A stretch of 64,000 nucleotides of DNA from CADEER01 sp965216585 (GCA_965216585.1 CBDCGC010000003.1:2976001-3040000), one strand, 5' to 3'; numbered from the stretch's first letter, positions 25,112 to 34,618 are shown. The notes: a model not told the origin generated them from the letters alone. Program-made: numbers and translations.

Positions 25112-27880
25112 TCACTGCGCGCCGACGTAGCGCTGCGTAATCGCGTGCAGGCGGTCGCTGAGCGATCGCGTCATGTTGACCAGCACCTGTGCTGCGATGC
25201 GCGGATAGCGCCGGCGCAGCCGCTCGATGAAGTCCTCGTCGATGACCAGAGCCTCGACGTCGCCGCTGGCGATGACGTCGGCGGTGCGCTCGTCCTGGCG
25301 CACCAAGGCCATTTCGCCGAATGCCTCACCGCGCCCCATCTCGGCGATCTTGTGACGCTTCTTGCCGTCCGCCGCCCAGACCTCGGCGCCGCCTTCGAGC
25401 AGCACGTACATCTCGTGGCCGTGCTCGCCCTGGCGCACGATCGCCTCGCCGCCGGTGTAGCGCTGTAGCTTGCCCATGAGGACGACGACCCGTGCTTGGG
25501 CCGGGCGCAAGCCGGCGAGCAGTGGAATGGTGTTGGTCGGATCCTCGCCGAGCTTGACGCCGACCAAGTCCCACAGCGTGATGATGCGAGTCGTCGCCAG
25601 CAGCGCCGGCAGCACCACGAGGTTGGCGAGCAAGGCGGCGGCCAGAGTGAAGGCAGTGAGGTAGCCGAAGGAGCGAATCGGTACGAAGCTCGAGCCAGCG
25701 AAGACGAGGAAGCCGAGGAGCAGGGCCGTCGTGGTGAAAACGATGGGAACGCCGACGCTCTGGATCGTTGCCACCAGGGCGGCGCGCTGGTCGGGATCCT
25801 TGCGCGCGTTGCGGCTGAAGTTGGTCATGAAGTGGATGGTCGAATCGACGGCGATGCCGAGGGCGATGGTGGCGATGAGGCTCGTGCCGAGGTTGAGATA
25901 GATGCCAAACCAACCCAGCAGGCCGTAGAACACGGCGATCGCCAGAACGTTGGGAAGCAGGGCGAGCAACCCCACCCACGGCGAGAGAAACATCAGCGAC
26001 ATGACGGCGAAGATGACCAGCAGAGCGAGCGAGAGCGAGCGGATCTGTCCGAGCAAGATCTCCGAGGCGGTGCCGGTCATCAGCACCAGCGTTCCGGTCG
26101 GCGTTGCGCGCAGATGTCCGGGAAAGTTGGCGGCGACGTACTCTCGCACGCGCTCGAGCACGACCTCGGTGGCGCGCGAGCCGCTGAGGGAAGTTCGCAC
26201 GAGGACGTTGCCGGTCTTGAAGTCCGGCGTGACGACACTGGCGAAGGACGGCGCGTTCTTGCGCACCAGATTGATCAGAGGTTGTAGGCTGCTCGGGTCC
26301 TGCCAGAACGGCTCCGGCGCTTCGAAAGGCACGAGGTTTCCATCCTCATCGATGGTGAAGTCCTCCTCACCGCTCTGCGTGCCGCGCTCCATCAACTCGA
26401 GGTAGTCGACCAGGGAGATACTGCCGTGCACGCCGGGCAGGGTTTGCAAGAAGGACTGTAGATCGCGGATGCGGCGCAGGGTTTCCCACTGCGCCATCGG
26501 CTCTTCCGAATCGCTTTCAACGACGATGTAGAACGGGCTGCTGCCGACGATCGTGTCGTTGATCGCCTGGTTGTCGCGGCGCACGCGCGAGTCGGGGTCG
26601 AAGTAGCCGAGAAAATCGGAGTCGATGTGGATCTTAGCGAGCGCCAACAGCGTCGCCACGCCGACCGCCGCGGCGATTGCGAGGACGGCGCCGCGCGAGC
26701 CGTAGGCGCCGGCACCCAGGGCTCCCAGCGCCTTGCGTATTCCCAGCGCCTCGGCCGGTGGTGCGGCGTCGGCGCGCCCTGACGTTGGCCAGGCGACGAG
26801 CAGGGCCGGCAGCAGCGTCAAACAGGCGAGGGCGAGGAAAACGACGCCGGCGACGGCGAAAATTCCGAGCTCGCGGATGGCGGTGATTTGATTCGTGCCC
26901 AATGCCGCGAAACCGACGATGGTCGTGCCGGCGGAAATGAGCAGAGGGGACCAAACGCGCATCAGGGCGCCGCGCACTGTCGCAGCGTCGGGGACGGAGC
27001 CGGCATCGAGCTGTTCGTAGTAACAGGACAACACGTGGATCGCGTACGAGCTGCCGATGACGAGGATCAGGGGTGGCAGGATGAAGGTGCCGAGGTTGAT
27101 CGATTTGCCGGCGAGCACCATCGCCGCCAGGGTCCAGACGAGAGCGGCGACAACGGTCAGCATGGGCGCGACGACGGCGCGCAGGCGGCGGAACGAAAAC
27201 CACAGAGTGGCGAGGACCAGAGCCAGGGCGATTGGTGTGAACAGGTAGAGGTCGCGCCGCATACTGGCGGTTGCTTCCTCCTTGATGTGGGCGGTGCCCG
27301 TGTAGAAGAGATCCTCGGGCCCGCGCTCCTCGTCGAGGATGGCGAGGATCTTCTCATCGATGCGCAGATCAGAGTACTCAGCGTCGCTCAGGTTATCGAA
27401 AAAGACGTTGATCGCCGAGCCGCGCAGATCGGGCGAGACGAGATTGATGGCGAAGAGCGGCGTCCCCTGCAGCTGCTCTACGAGCTCCGCCCGCTCGCCG
27501 GCGGACGGCGGTATGCGCAAGATGAGCGGCGGTGGGCTGAAGGCATCGCGCGACGGATTGACGGCGTTGGTCAGGCTGACGACGCGCTCGACGCCATCGA
27601 TATTCTCGAGAGCGGTGGTGATGCGGCGGATCTTCTCGAGCGTCACCTTGCCGAGCAGATCGTCGGAGCGGATACCGACGACGCCGATCTCGTCACTGCC
27701 GAAAGTTGCGCGCACACCGTCGTAGAAGTGCACATCCGGACTGTCCGACGCCATGATGTTCTCGAGCGAGCTCTCGATGCGAATGCGCAGAGCCAGCACG
27801 AGAGCAAGGCTGGTTAGGACCGCTGCGGCGATCAGTATCGCGCGCGATCGATTCGTAACCCAAGCGATGAACGAGACCAT
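25112..27880 (-). CDS. RND/MMPL-family transporter fused to a cyclic-nucleotide-binding domain
   Basis: This 922-residue protein has two repeats of one helix, a large periplasmic loop and five helices (first group about 10-30 and 215-370, second about 400-420 and 620-770). Typical MMPL/SSD-type segments are IALALVLATLWFSFRRL, SYAIHVLSCYYEQL and GIAVDSTIHFMTNFSRNAR. The C-terminal 120 residues are a cNMP-binding fold: GGEAIVRQGEHGHEMYVLLEG, GRGEAFGEMALV and RTADVIASGDVEAL. The transporter family exports lipids, hopanoids or hydrophobic compounds using the proton gradient. Fusion to a CRP-type sensor suggests gating by a nucleotide, but an arginine for cAMP phosphate (FGEMALVRQDERTADV keeps R-T) is only suggestive. 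Confidence 0.88.
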   Translation of the reverse strand: MVSFIAWVTNRSRAILIAAAVLTSLALVLALRIRIESSLENIMASDSPDVHFYDGVRATFGSDEIGVVGIRSDDLLGKVTLEKIRRITTALENIDGVERVVSLTNAVNPSRDAFSPPPLILRIPPSAGERAELVEQLQGTPLFAINLVSPDLRGSAINVFFDNLSDAEYSDLRIDEKILAILDEERGPEDLFYTGTAHIKEEATASMRRDLYLFTPIALALVLATLWFSFRRLRAVVAPMLTVVAALVWTLAAMVLAGKSINLGTFILPPLILVIGSSYAIHVLSCYYEQLDAGSVPDAATVRGALMRVWSPLLISAGTTIVGFAALGTNQITAIRELGIFAVAGVVFLALACLTLLPALLVAWPTSGRADAAPPAEALGIRKALGALGAGAYGSRGAVLAIAAAVGVATLLALAKIHIDSDFLGYFDPDSRVRRDNQAINDTIVGSSPFYIVVESDSEEPMAQWETLRRIRDLQSFLQTLPGVHGSISLVDYLELMERGTQSGEEDFTIDEDGNLVPFEAPEPFWQDPSSLQPLINLVRKNAPSFASVVTPDFKTGNVLVRTSLSGSRATEVVLERVREYVAANFPGHLRATPTGTLVLMTGTASEILLGQIRSLSLALLVIFAVMSLMFLSPWVGLLALLPNVLAIAVFYGLLGWFGIYLNLGTSLIATIALGIAVDSTIHFMTNFSRNARKDPDQRAALVATIQSVGVPIVFTTTALLLGFLVFAGSSFVPIRSFGYLTAFTLAAALLANLVVLPALLATTRIITLWDLVGVKLGEDPTNTIPLLAGLRPAQARVVVLMGKLQRYTGGEAIVRQGEHGHEMYVLLEGGAEVWAADGKKRHKIAEMGRGEAFGEMALVRQDERTADVIASGDVEALVIDEDFIERLRRRYPRIAAQVLVNMTRSLSDRLHAITQRYVGAQ

Positions 27881-28118
27881 CGGCGACTGGCGCTATAGCC
27901 CGCGCGTCGCCCCGGCGCCATCGGCAAGAGGAGTGCAAACGGGGTCGGACCTATTCAAACCGCTGAAAGAGTGCGACTTTCAGTGAATTTCCGAGGCGTA
28001 TTCGCCGCAAACGGCGCCGTTTCGCAGGCAGAATCGCTCGTTTACGACAGGGCCGGTGAGCTGTGACGGGTTCACTGGCTGCGGTGGTGTTGACGGCGGT
28101 TGGTGATAACAAAGAGCC

Positions 28119-29327
28119 ATGGCTGGGCCGCTCCAGGGAGTGCGTGTCATCGACGTCAGCGAGGTGATCTCGGGGCCGTTGGTCTCGCTGATCCTCGCCG
28201 ATCAGGGGGCGGATGTCGTCAAGGTCGAGCCTCCCAAGTACGGCGAGGAGAGCCGCCAGCTCGCCAACTACCGGGCCGGAATTTCGGCGCTCTACGTCAA
28301 CTGCAACCACGGCAAGCGCTCGATCGGCATCAACCTCAAGAGCGAGCGCGGACTGGAGCTCTTCTACGAGCTGGCGCGCGATGCCGACGTCGTCGTGCAG
28401 AATTGGCGGCCCGGCGCGGCCGAGCGGCTGCGCATCGGCGAAGCGGATCTGCGCGAGATCAATCCGCGGCTGATCTACGCTTCGATTCTCGGCTTCGGCA
28501 GCGACGGGCCATACGCCGACCGCCGCGGCTACGATCCGATCTTCCAGTCGCTCACCGGCTACGTCGCCGCGCAGCTCAATCCGGAGGTGCCGATCCCCGA
28601 CTTGGTGCGCAACGCCGTCGTCGACAAGGCGACGTCGTATGCTCTGGCGCAGGGAATTACTGCGGCGCTCTTTGCCCGCGAACGCGGCGCTCCCGGACAG
28701 CATGTGAAGATCTCGATGCTCGACGCCGGTTTGTGCTTCTTCTGGCCGGACGGAATGCTCAAGCACACGTTGATCGGCGGTGACGTGCTCAACCCGGTGA
28801 CTCCGGGCGAACGCTATCAACTGACGCGCACGGCCGACGGCCAGATCGTCATGTGGGCGGGGACGGCCGATCAGATGCAGGGTGCTCTGCGCGCATCCGG
28901 CAACGAGGCTCTCGCCGACACGCCGCGCCAGCAGGGCAAGGCGATGATCGAGAAAGACAGTATGATCGAGCGTGCCCGCGCCATCAATGAAGGGTTTGCG
29001 CAGATGCCGACCGACGAGGCCTACCGGCGGCTGGTGGAGAACGAAGTTCCCGCCGCACCGGTGCTGAACCAAGCCGAAGTCCTGGTCGATCCGCAGATCA
29101 CCCACAACGGTTGCGTCATCGAAGCAGAGCACCCCGTCTACGGGCGCTACCGCAGGGTCAAGCCGGCCGTGTCGTTCTCGGTGACCGAAGCAGCGGCGGC
29201 AGCGACGCCGGCGCTCTACGGAGAGCACAGCGACGAGATCCTCGCCGAGTTGGGCAAGTCGCGCGAAGAACGCGACGAGCTCTGCGACAGCGGCGTCGTG
29301 GCGCGCCGCTCGTCTACTTCCCGCTGA
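28119..29327 (+). CDS. CaiB/BaiF-type (class III) CoA-transferase
   Basis: This 402-residue protein has GVRVIDVSEVISGPLVSLILADQGADVVKVEPP at its start, the hallmark of the family. The catalytic aspartate corresponding to Asp169 of formyl-CoA transferase is present as residue 169 (NAVVDKATSYALAQG). The C-terminal HNGCVIEAEHPVYGRYRRVKPAVSFS is also typical. It transfers CoA between carboxylic acids without an acyl-phosphate; the acids are unknown. Its 3' end overlaps the convergent enoyl-CoA hydratase gene by 14 bases. The pairing of these genes suggests CoA-ester catabolism. Confidence 0.93.
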   Translation: MAGPLQGVRVIDVSEVISGPLVSLILADQGADVVKVEPPKYGEESRQLANYRAGISALYVNCNHGKRSIGINLKSERGLELFYELARDADVVVQNWRPGAAERLRIGEADLREINPRLIYASILGFGSDGPYADRRGYDPIFQSLTGYVAAQLNPEVPIPDLVRNAVVDKATSYALAQGITAALFARERGAPGQHVKISMLDAGLCFFWPDGMLKHTLIGGDVLNPVTPGERYQLTRTADGQIVMWAGTADQMQGALRASGNEALADTPRQQGKAMIEKDSMIERARAINEGFAQMPTDEAYRRLVENEVPAAPVLNQAEVLVDPQITHNGCVIEAEHPVYGRYRRVKPAVSFSVTEAAAAATPALYGEHSDEILAELGKSREERDELCDSGVVARRSSTSR

Positions 29328-30105
29328 AGCGCGGCTTGCGCTTTTCGAAGAACGCGGCGGCGGCTTCCTTCTGGTCTTCGCTGTGGCCGCACAACTGCTC
29401 GGTGGCGAGACCGAGCGGCAGCGCCAGGCTCAGGCTCTGTTGCAGCGCCTGGTTGATCAACATCTTCGTCCAGCGCACGGCGGGCGCCGCCTTTTCGCTG
29501 AGCAGACGCGCATAGGCAGTGGCTTCATTCATCAGCTCGGCGGCCGCGGCGACGTGGTTGATGAGGCCGATTCTCTCCGCTTCGCCGGCCGACAGCAGCT
29601 TGCCCGACATGAGGTATTCCTTGGCGCGGTGCGGGCCGACCAACAACGGCCAGATCACGGCGCCGCCGTCACCGGCGACCAGACCGACGTTGACGTGGGT
29701 ATCGCCGATGCGGGCGTCTTCGGCCATGTAGATGACGTCGCAGAGCAGGGCGATGGTAGCGCCGAGGCCGGCGGCGACGCCGTTGACGGCGGCGATGACC
29801 GGGGCCTCGCAGGCGACCATGGCCTCGGCCAACGAGCGCGTGCGGATGGTCGACAGCGGACCGGGATCGTCGGGATAGAATCCGCTGACGTCGCCACCGG
29901 CGCAGAAAGCCACACCGGCGCCGGTCAGCACGATGGCACTGACCGCCGGATCGCGACTCAAGCCGCGGAAGGCCTCTTCCAGGGCCGTGTGCATGGCGTG
30001 GTTGACGGCGTTGCGTTTGTCGGGCCGATCGAGAGTGACGACGGCGATGCGCTGGTCGATGTCGACCGCGACGTGCCGCTCGGCAAGCGAAGCGTAATCG
30101 CTCAT
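29314..30105 (-). CDS. enoyl-CoA hydratase/isomerase family protein
   Basis: This 263-residue crotonase-fold protein shows DQRIAVVTLDRPDKRNAVNHAMHTAL, the oxyanion segments FCAGGDVSGF (about 68-77) and GVAAGLGATIALLCDVIYMAEDARIG (about 109-134), then NVGLVAGDGGAVIWPLLVG. At the usual second catalytic glutamate region the sequence is VAGDGG rather than the common PGxGG, and the first glutamate position looks replaced. The reaction may therefore not be simple hydration. The C-terminal helix region (SLALPLGLATEQLCGHSEDQKEAAAAFFEKRKPRF) is standard. It is likely to act in acyl-CoA degradation. Confidence 0.9.
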   Translation of the reverse strand: MSDYASLAERHVAVDIDQRIAVVTLDRPDKRNAVNHAMHTALEEAFRGLSRDPAVSAIVLTGAGVAFCAGGDVSGFYPDDPGPLSTIRTRSLAEAMVACEAPVIAAVNGVAAGLGATIALLCDVIYMAEDARIGDTHVNVGLVAGDGGAVIWPLLVGPHRAKEYLMSGKLLSAGEAERIGLINHVAAAAELMNEATAYARLLSEKAAPAVRWTKMLINQALQQSLSLALPLGLATEQLCGHSEDQKEAAAAFFEKRKPRFSGK

Positions 30106-30171
30106 CGTTGGTTTCGCCCGTATCTCACCATCGGCGGCGCGAGCTCGGCACGGTCCATTGCACAGACCGCG

Positions 30172-30600
30172 TTACCACTCGCCGCTGTTCGGCATCGACG
30201 TCCACGGCTCCTGCGGAGGCAGCGATTCGCCCTTTTGCAGGAGTTCGATCGAGATGCCGTCGGGAGAGCGCACGAAGGCCATGTGTCCGTCGCGCGGCGG
30301 CCGGCTAATGGTGACTCCTGAGTCCATCAAGCGCTGGCAGGCGGCGTAGATGTCGTCGACCTGGTAGGCGAGATGGCCGAAATTGCGGCCGCCGCCCAGC
30401 TCTTCCGGATCCCAGTTGTAGGTCAGCTCGACCTGCGCATCGCGATCGCCGGGTGCGGCGAGAAAGACGAGGGTGAAGCGACCGCCTTCGTTGTCGTAGC
30501 GGCCGACTTCTTCGAGTCCCAGCTTGTTGCAGTAGAAGTCGAGCGACCGCTCGAGGTCGGTCACCCGCACCATCGTGTGCAGGTACTTCATCTCACTCAC
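30172..30600 (-). CDS. gloA: glyoxalase I-like VOC protein
   Basis: This 142-residue protein has one VOC module pair. It starts YLHTMVRVTDLERSLDFYCNKLGLEEV and keeps metal ligands at the four glyoxalase I positions: His in LHTMVRV, Glu in VELTYNW, His in GHLAYQV and Glu in ISIELLQ. This fits lactoylglutathione lyase, which isomerises the methylglyoxal-glutathione hemithioacetal. The start could be GTG 30600 or ATG 30591. Two glyoxalase II-like hydrolases lie elsewhere in the window (43480, 44414). Other VOC functions are possible, but the ligand set and length favour GloA. Confidence 0.87.
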   Translation of the reverse strand: MSEMKYLHTMVRVTDLERSLDFYCNKLGLEEVGRYDNEGGRFTLVFLAAPGDRDAQVELTYNWDPEELGGGRNFGHLAYQVDDIYAACQRLMDSGVTISRPPRDGHMAFVRSPDGISIELLQKGESLPPQEPWTSMPNSGEW

Positions 30601-30645
30601 CGAGCGGTCCCGGCCGCGCGATTCTCCGAGACCGAGGCGCGGCTG

Positions 30646-30894
30646 CTACGTGAGTTGCCGGTAGCCGAAGAGCAGGATCAAGGCACCGATGACGGCAACC
30701 GCCATGTTGGCGATGTCGAAACCGCCGCCGAAGCTGCCGAGACCGAGAAAGGTGGCCAGCGTTCCGCCGACGAAGGCTCCGGCGATGCCGATCAGGCAGG
30801 TGACGACGAGACCACCCGGATCCGGGCCGGGCATGATGAACTTGGCGATGGCTCCGGCGATCAGTCCGAGTACGATCCAGGCTAGAATTGACAT
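30646..30894 (-). CDS. GlsB/YeaQ/YmgE-type small membrane protein
   Basis: This 82-residue protein has three hydrophobic helices and the family sequence WIVLGLIAGAIAKFIMPGPDPGG, then GIAGAFVGGTLATFLGLG. It belongs to the transglycosylase-associated protein family, found in stress regulons. The ATG at 30894 has AGGAAGGG upstream. Its molecular function is unknown in the family. Confidence 0.9.
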   Translation of the reverse strand: MSILAWIVLGLIAGAIAKFIMPGPDPGGLVVTCLIGIAGAFVGGTLATFLGLGSFGGGFDIANMAVAVIGALILLFGYRQLT

Positions 30895-31076
30895 TTGTGC
30901 TCACCCTTCCTTTCGTGCTGTTCGGCGCTGATGGCGCCTTCGAGTGCTTTCAGTCGATTGCGCGTCGCGCGCGACTCGATACTACAACGGCTTGAAAGTG
31001 AAAAACAAAGCAAGACGCAGAAACATGGCGGAGCCTCTGTCGGGAATGCGGCGGCTGGATGCTATGAGTTGACGGC

Positions 31077-32027
31077 ATGGCCGAGTCGACGAAGCCCGCT
31101 AACCTCGCCCTCAGCCGCTACGCGTGGTTCGTTCTCGCCTACAACTTCTTCGTCATCCTGTGGGGAGCTTTCGTCCGCGCCACCGGCGCCGGCGCGGGCT
31201 GTGGCAGTCACTGGCCTTTGTGCAACGGCGAGGTGATTCCCGGCAATCCGCGCCTCGATACCGCAATCGAGTTCGGGCACCGTATCACCAGTGGTTTCGA
31301 TCTCGTCTTGGTCGCCGCCTTGGTGTACCTGGTCTGGCGCGCCTTTCCGGCCGGACACCGGGCTCGGACCTACGCCTACCTGTCCTTCGCCTTTCTCATC
31401 AGCGAAGCGCTGATCGGGGCCGGTTTGGTGATCTTCGAGCAGGTGGCCGACAACACGTCGACGGCGCGCGGATACTGGGTCGGTGGACACCTGGTGAACA
31501 CCTTCCTACTGCTTGCCTCCCTGGCACTGGCGGCGTGGTCGACGGCCAGCCGCGAAACCACCGAGCGGGGCCGGTTCACCGGCTTCTGGCTCGGTGCGGC
31601 AATCGCCGGCACGCTGCTGCTCGGTGCCTCGGGTGCCATCACCGCGCTGGGGGACACACTCTTCCCGGTGCAGAGCCTGGCCGAGGGCAAGGCGATGACG
31701 TTCGCCGCCGATTCGCATCCCTTCGTGCGCCTGCGGATCTGGCACCCCATGCTCGCTCTCGGTGTTGGTCTCGTCCTCGCAGTCGCGGCGCGTTCCGTCG
31801 CCGCCGGTAGCGCAGCCCCCTCCACGAGCCGTGCGCTCGCCCTCGCCTGTGTCGCGCTGTACGCGCTTCAACTCGTACTCGGCCTCCTCAACATGTGGTT
31901 GTTGGCGCCAATCCCGTTGCAACTCGCGCACTTGCTGCTGGCGGACTTGGGCTGGGTTGCGCTGATCTTGTTGGCCGCTTCGACGGTCCGAGCGCAGAGC
32001 CAACAAAGTGTAAAATCGGCGGTCTGA
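31077..32027 (+). CDS. ctaA: heme A synthase, CtaA/COX15 family
   Basis: This 316-residue protein has eight hydrophobic helices. It keeps the Cys pair in GAGCGSHWPLCNG (about 40-52) and heme-ligand-type histidines in FGHRITSG, GGHLVNTF, WHPMLALG and LAHLLLADLGW. The family oxidises the C8 methyl of heme O to make heme A for aa3-type cytochrome oxidase. No ctaB or oxidase genes are in the window. ATG 31077 has no clear ribosome site. Length and helix layout match the bacterial CtaA group with the conserved Cys pair. Confidence 0.92.
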   Translation: MAESTKPANLALSRYAWFVLAYNFFVILWGAFVRATGAGAGCGSHWPLCNGEVIPGNPRLDTAIEFGHRITSGFDLVLVAALVYLVWRAFPAGHRARTYAYLSFAFLISEALIGAGLVIFEQVADNTSTARGYWVGGHLVNTFLLLASLALAAWSTASRETTERGRFTGFWLGAAIAGTLLLGASGAITALGDTLFPVQSLAEGKAMTFAADSHPFVRLRIWHPMLALGVGLVLAVAARSVAAGSAAPSTSRALALACVALYALQLVLGLLNMWLLAPIPLQLAHLLLADLGWVALILLAASTVRAQSQQSVKSAV

Positions 32028-32248
32028 GTTTGTCTCATACATTCGCTGCGCTACTGTCAGTTATTTATGGTTCTGGAGTGACAAATACGAGCGCGCTTGC
32101 ATATATCTGATAGAACACCCTGCGGCAGTGTTTTAGGCGTTGAAAAACTCGATGCGGGGGCAAAGACTAGGGAGATTGTACACGGCCCGGGGGCGGGGGA
32201 GCGGACGCTGCGCTCGTCGTCGGACAGCCATTGAAAAGGAGGGTTCCA

Positions 32249-33658
32249 GTGGGGAGAGTCAGCAGAATCGGGGTGATCGTAGCGACTGCGATCGTGGCCG
32301 GCGGTGTGAGCGCGTCGCACGGGCAGATCGACAAAGCAGCGCTCGCACTACCGGACGCCAAAGCCGGCGAGTGTTTCGCCAAGGTTTTGGTTCCGGGCGA
32401 GTTCAAGACGGTGACCGAAGACGTCATCGTCCGCGAGGGGTCGCACCGCATCGAAATCACGCCGCCCAAGTACGAGTGGGTGGAAGAGAAGGTCCTGGTC
32501 GAGGAGGCGACGCATCGGCTGGCGCCGGTGCCGGCCACCTACAAGACCGTCAAGGAAGAAGTCGTGACGCGAGAGGGACGGTTGGTTTGGCGCACCGGCA
32601 GCAGCGCCAAGTCGAAATTGGCCGAGGGTCTGACGGTGGCCCGGGCGATCGCCTCGGGGCTTCCCGCCGGTGCCAAGCCGGGTGAGTGTTATGCCGAGTA
32701 CTACCAGGCGCCCGAATACGAGACGATCGAAGAGAAGATCCTCGTCAAAGAGGCGGCAAACCGTCTCAAGGTGACCAGCCCCAAGTATGAGACCGTCAAA
32801 GAGCAGGTACTCGTTCGCGAAGGTTCTGAAAAAGTCGTCGAGGTGCCGGCCGTCTACGAGACCGTTACCGAGAAGGTGCTCGAGCGACCTGCCTACACGA
32901 CCTGGAAGAAGGGCCGTGGACCGATCCAGAAGATTGATCACGCCACCGGTGAGATCATGTGTAAGGTCGAGGTGCCGGCGCAATACAAGACGATCACGCG
33001 CCGGGTTCTGAAAACGCCGGCGGGCACCAAGAAGGTCGCTCTCGAGCCCGAGTACAAGACGGTGAGCGTGCGCAAGCTCGCTGCCGCCCCCGAGCAGGAG
33101 AGCGTCGAAATTCCTGCCGAATACACGACGTACAAGCGCACGGTGAAGAAGTCCGAGCCGTCGCTGAGCTGGCGCCTGGCCGGCACCGAAGGGCCGGGCA
33201 AGGCGACCGGACGCAAGCTCTGCCGGGCCGAGATTTCGCAAAGTACCAAGGTGATTTACAAAAAGGTCATCGACACGCCGGCGTCGGTCAAGCAGGTCGA
33301 GATTCCGGCCAAGTACACGACGGTGCGGCGGCGCAAATTGGTTGCTGCAGCGACCGAAAAGAAGATCGAAATTCCGGCGCAGACTCGTCAGGTCACGCGG
33401 CGCGAGCGCATCACCGAGTCGCAACTGGCTTGGCGTCCGGTTCTCTGCGAGACCAACGCGACACCCGGTTTCGTGCGCCAGATCCAGCAGGCTCTGAAGG
33501 AAGCCGGTTTCGATCCGGGCCCGGCCGACGGTCGCATCGGCGGCGGTACGATGCGCGCGGCGGAGGCTTTCCAGCGTGCCAAGAACCTGTCCACGGGCGG
33601 CCTGACTGCCGAGACCATCGAGGCTCTCGGTTTGAAGATGCCGGCTGGCGGGGGGTGA
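32249..33658 (+). CDS. secreted YxTV-repeat protein with peptidoglycan-binding domain
   Basis: This 469-residue protein starts at GTG 32249, with AAAGGAGGG 5 bases upstream, and begins VGRVSRIGVIVATAIVAGGVSASHG, a signal peptide; the TTG at 32231 lies before the ribosome site. The body is a series of beta-rich repeats of about 35 residues of the pattern (K/Y)YxTVxExVLVxEGSxxxxVPAxY, with periodic GECYA/GEIMCKVEVPAQY segments. A C-terminal PG_binding_1 domain (about 395-460) has FVRQIQQALKEAGFDPGPADGRIGGGTMRAAEAFQ. It is predicted to bind the cell wall from the periplasm. Related repeat proteins occur in many Gram-negatives without assigned function. Confidence 0.85.
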   Translation: MGRVSRIGVIVATAIVAGGVSASHGQIDKAALALPDAKAGECFAKVLVPGEFKTVTEDVIVREGSHRIEITPPKYEWVEEKVLVEEATHRLAPVPATYKTVKEEVVTREGRLVWRTGSSAKSKLAEGLTVARAIASGLPAGAKPGECYAEYYQAPEYETIEEKILVKEAANRLKVTSPKYETVKEQVLVREGSEKVVEVPAVYETVTEKVLERPAYTTWKKGRGPIQKIDHATGEIMCKVEVPAQYKTITRRVLKTPAGTKKVALEPEYKTVSVRKLAAAPEQESVEIPAEYTTYKRTVKKSEPSLSWRLAGTEGPGKATGRKLCRAEISQSTKVIYKKVIDTPASVKQVEIPAKYTTVRRRKLVAAATEKKIEIPAQTRQVTRRERITESQLAWRPVLCETNATPGFVRQIQQALKEAGFDPGPADGRIGGGTMRAAEAFQRAKNLSTGGLTAETIEALGLKMPAGGG

Positions 33659-33694
33659 GAACGAGCTGACGCGCCGACCGGCGTGTGGAAGGAA

Positions 33695-33727
33695 AGAGGG
33701 CCGTGCGGATGATCCGCGCGGCCCTCT
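33695..33727. terminator. bidirectional hairpin between convergent genes
   Basis: AGAGGGCCG (33695-33703) pairs with CGGCCCTCT (33719-33727), and the inner GCGGAT/ATCCGC extends the stem. CGTTTGTT follows on the plus strand. It lies between the convergent stops at 33658 and 33734. Confidence 0.8.
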
Positions 33728-33733
33728 CGTTTG

Positions 33734-34618
33734 TTACGACGCGGCGATCGCGATGTTGAAGGTGGCCGGCGCACCGGCCTGGACGCTGACCTTACCGCTG
33801 TGCTCGCCGAGCGATTCGTGCCAGATGCCGACCTCGTAGTCGCCGGGCGGTACGCCGGTCAGCTCGAACGAACCGTCGGCGCCGGTGAGGGCGAAAAACG
33901 GGTGGTTGTGGACGACGATCCAGGCCTCCATCCAGCCGTGTACGTCACAGGTCAGACGTATGAACTCCGCCTTGTCGAGCTTCTTGCGGATGATCTTCTT
34001 GAACTTCGGCTGGGCTGCGTTGAAGGCGGGGTTGTCGGAGCTGTAGGTGTGCAGGTTGTGCAGGATACCGTCGCTGTTCTTGATGTCGATCGTGGTTCCG
34101 GCCGGGACCAGCAGGACGTGTGGCTCGTAGCGACATCCCAGTTGGTCGATGAGAGGGTTTTGCGCCGGGACCTCGGCTTTGGCGCCGGCTGGTGCGGTTT
34201 TTAGATAGACCACGGCATTGGCCAGGCCGCCGTCGCCGCTGACGAGAAGTTTCTCGGATGTCTTCTCGGTCTTGGCGCAGACCGCGGTGTCCTTGTTGAC
34301 CTCGAGCTTGGCGGGTGCCGGCGCACTGCCGTCATAGCCAATGCGACCATTGATCGTGCCGGCGTTGCCGCTCGCTGCCGGTTTGGCCGCGGCTGGCGCT
34401 GCTGGCTTTGCCGCTGCCGGTTTGGCCGCCTGCGGCTTGGCTGCGGGTTCTTGGTGTTGAGCGGGCTTTGCAGCGGGCTTCTTTGCCATCTGCTTGGCCG
34501 GTGCCTTGTTGGCGGCCTGGTCGGACTTCGCCGGCGCTCCGCCGCCGCAGCCGAAGACCAAGAGGCCGGCCAGTCCACCGCAGAGAATCCATGCGCTTCC
34601 GACTTTCCATCCGTTCAT
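33734..34618 (-). CDS. cupredoxin-like lipoprotein with Ala/Lys/Pro linker
   Basis: This 294-residue protein starts at ATG 34618, with GAAGGAG 8 bases upstream, and has a lipoprotein signal (GGLAGLLVFGCGGG, Cys about 24). An extended Ala/Lys/Pro-rich linker (about 30-90) follows. The C-terminal part has GRIGYDGSAPAPAKLEV, then a cupredoxin-like fold with VPAGTTIDIKNSDGILHNLH and LTCDVHGWMEAWIVVHNHPF, where His, Cys and His in HNLH...CDVHGW could form a type 1 copper site. A beta-sandwich end (GSFELTGVPPGDYEVGIWHE) resembles carboxypeptidase regulatory-like domains. It is probably a periplasmic electron carrier or copper-binding protein anchored in a membrane. It is divergent from the SDR gene. 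Confidence 0.85.
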   Translation of the reverse strand: MNGWKVGSAWILCGGLAGLLVFGCGGGAPAKSDQAANKAPAKQMAKKPAAKPAQHQEPAAKPQAAKPAAAKPAAPAAAKPAASGNAGTINGRIGYDGSAPAPAKLEVNKDTAVCAKTEKTSEKLLVSGDGGLANAVVYLKTAPAGAKAEVPAQNPLIDQLGCRYEPHVLLVPAGTTIDIKNSDGILHNLHTYSSDNPAFNAAQPKFKKIIRKKLDKAEFIRLTCDVHGWMEAWIVVHNHPFFALTGADGSFELTGVPPGDYEVGIWHESLGEHSGKVSVQAGAPATFNIAIAAS

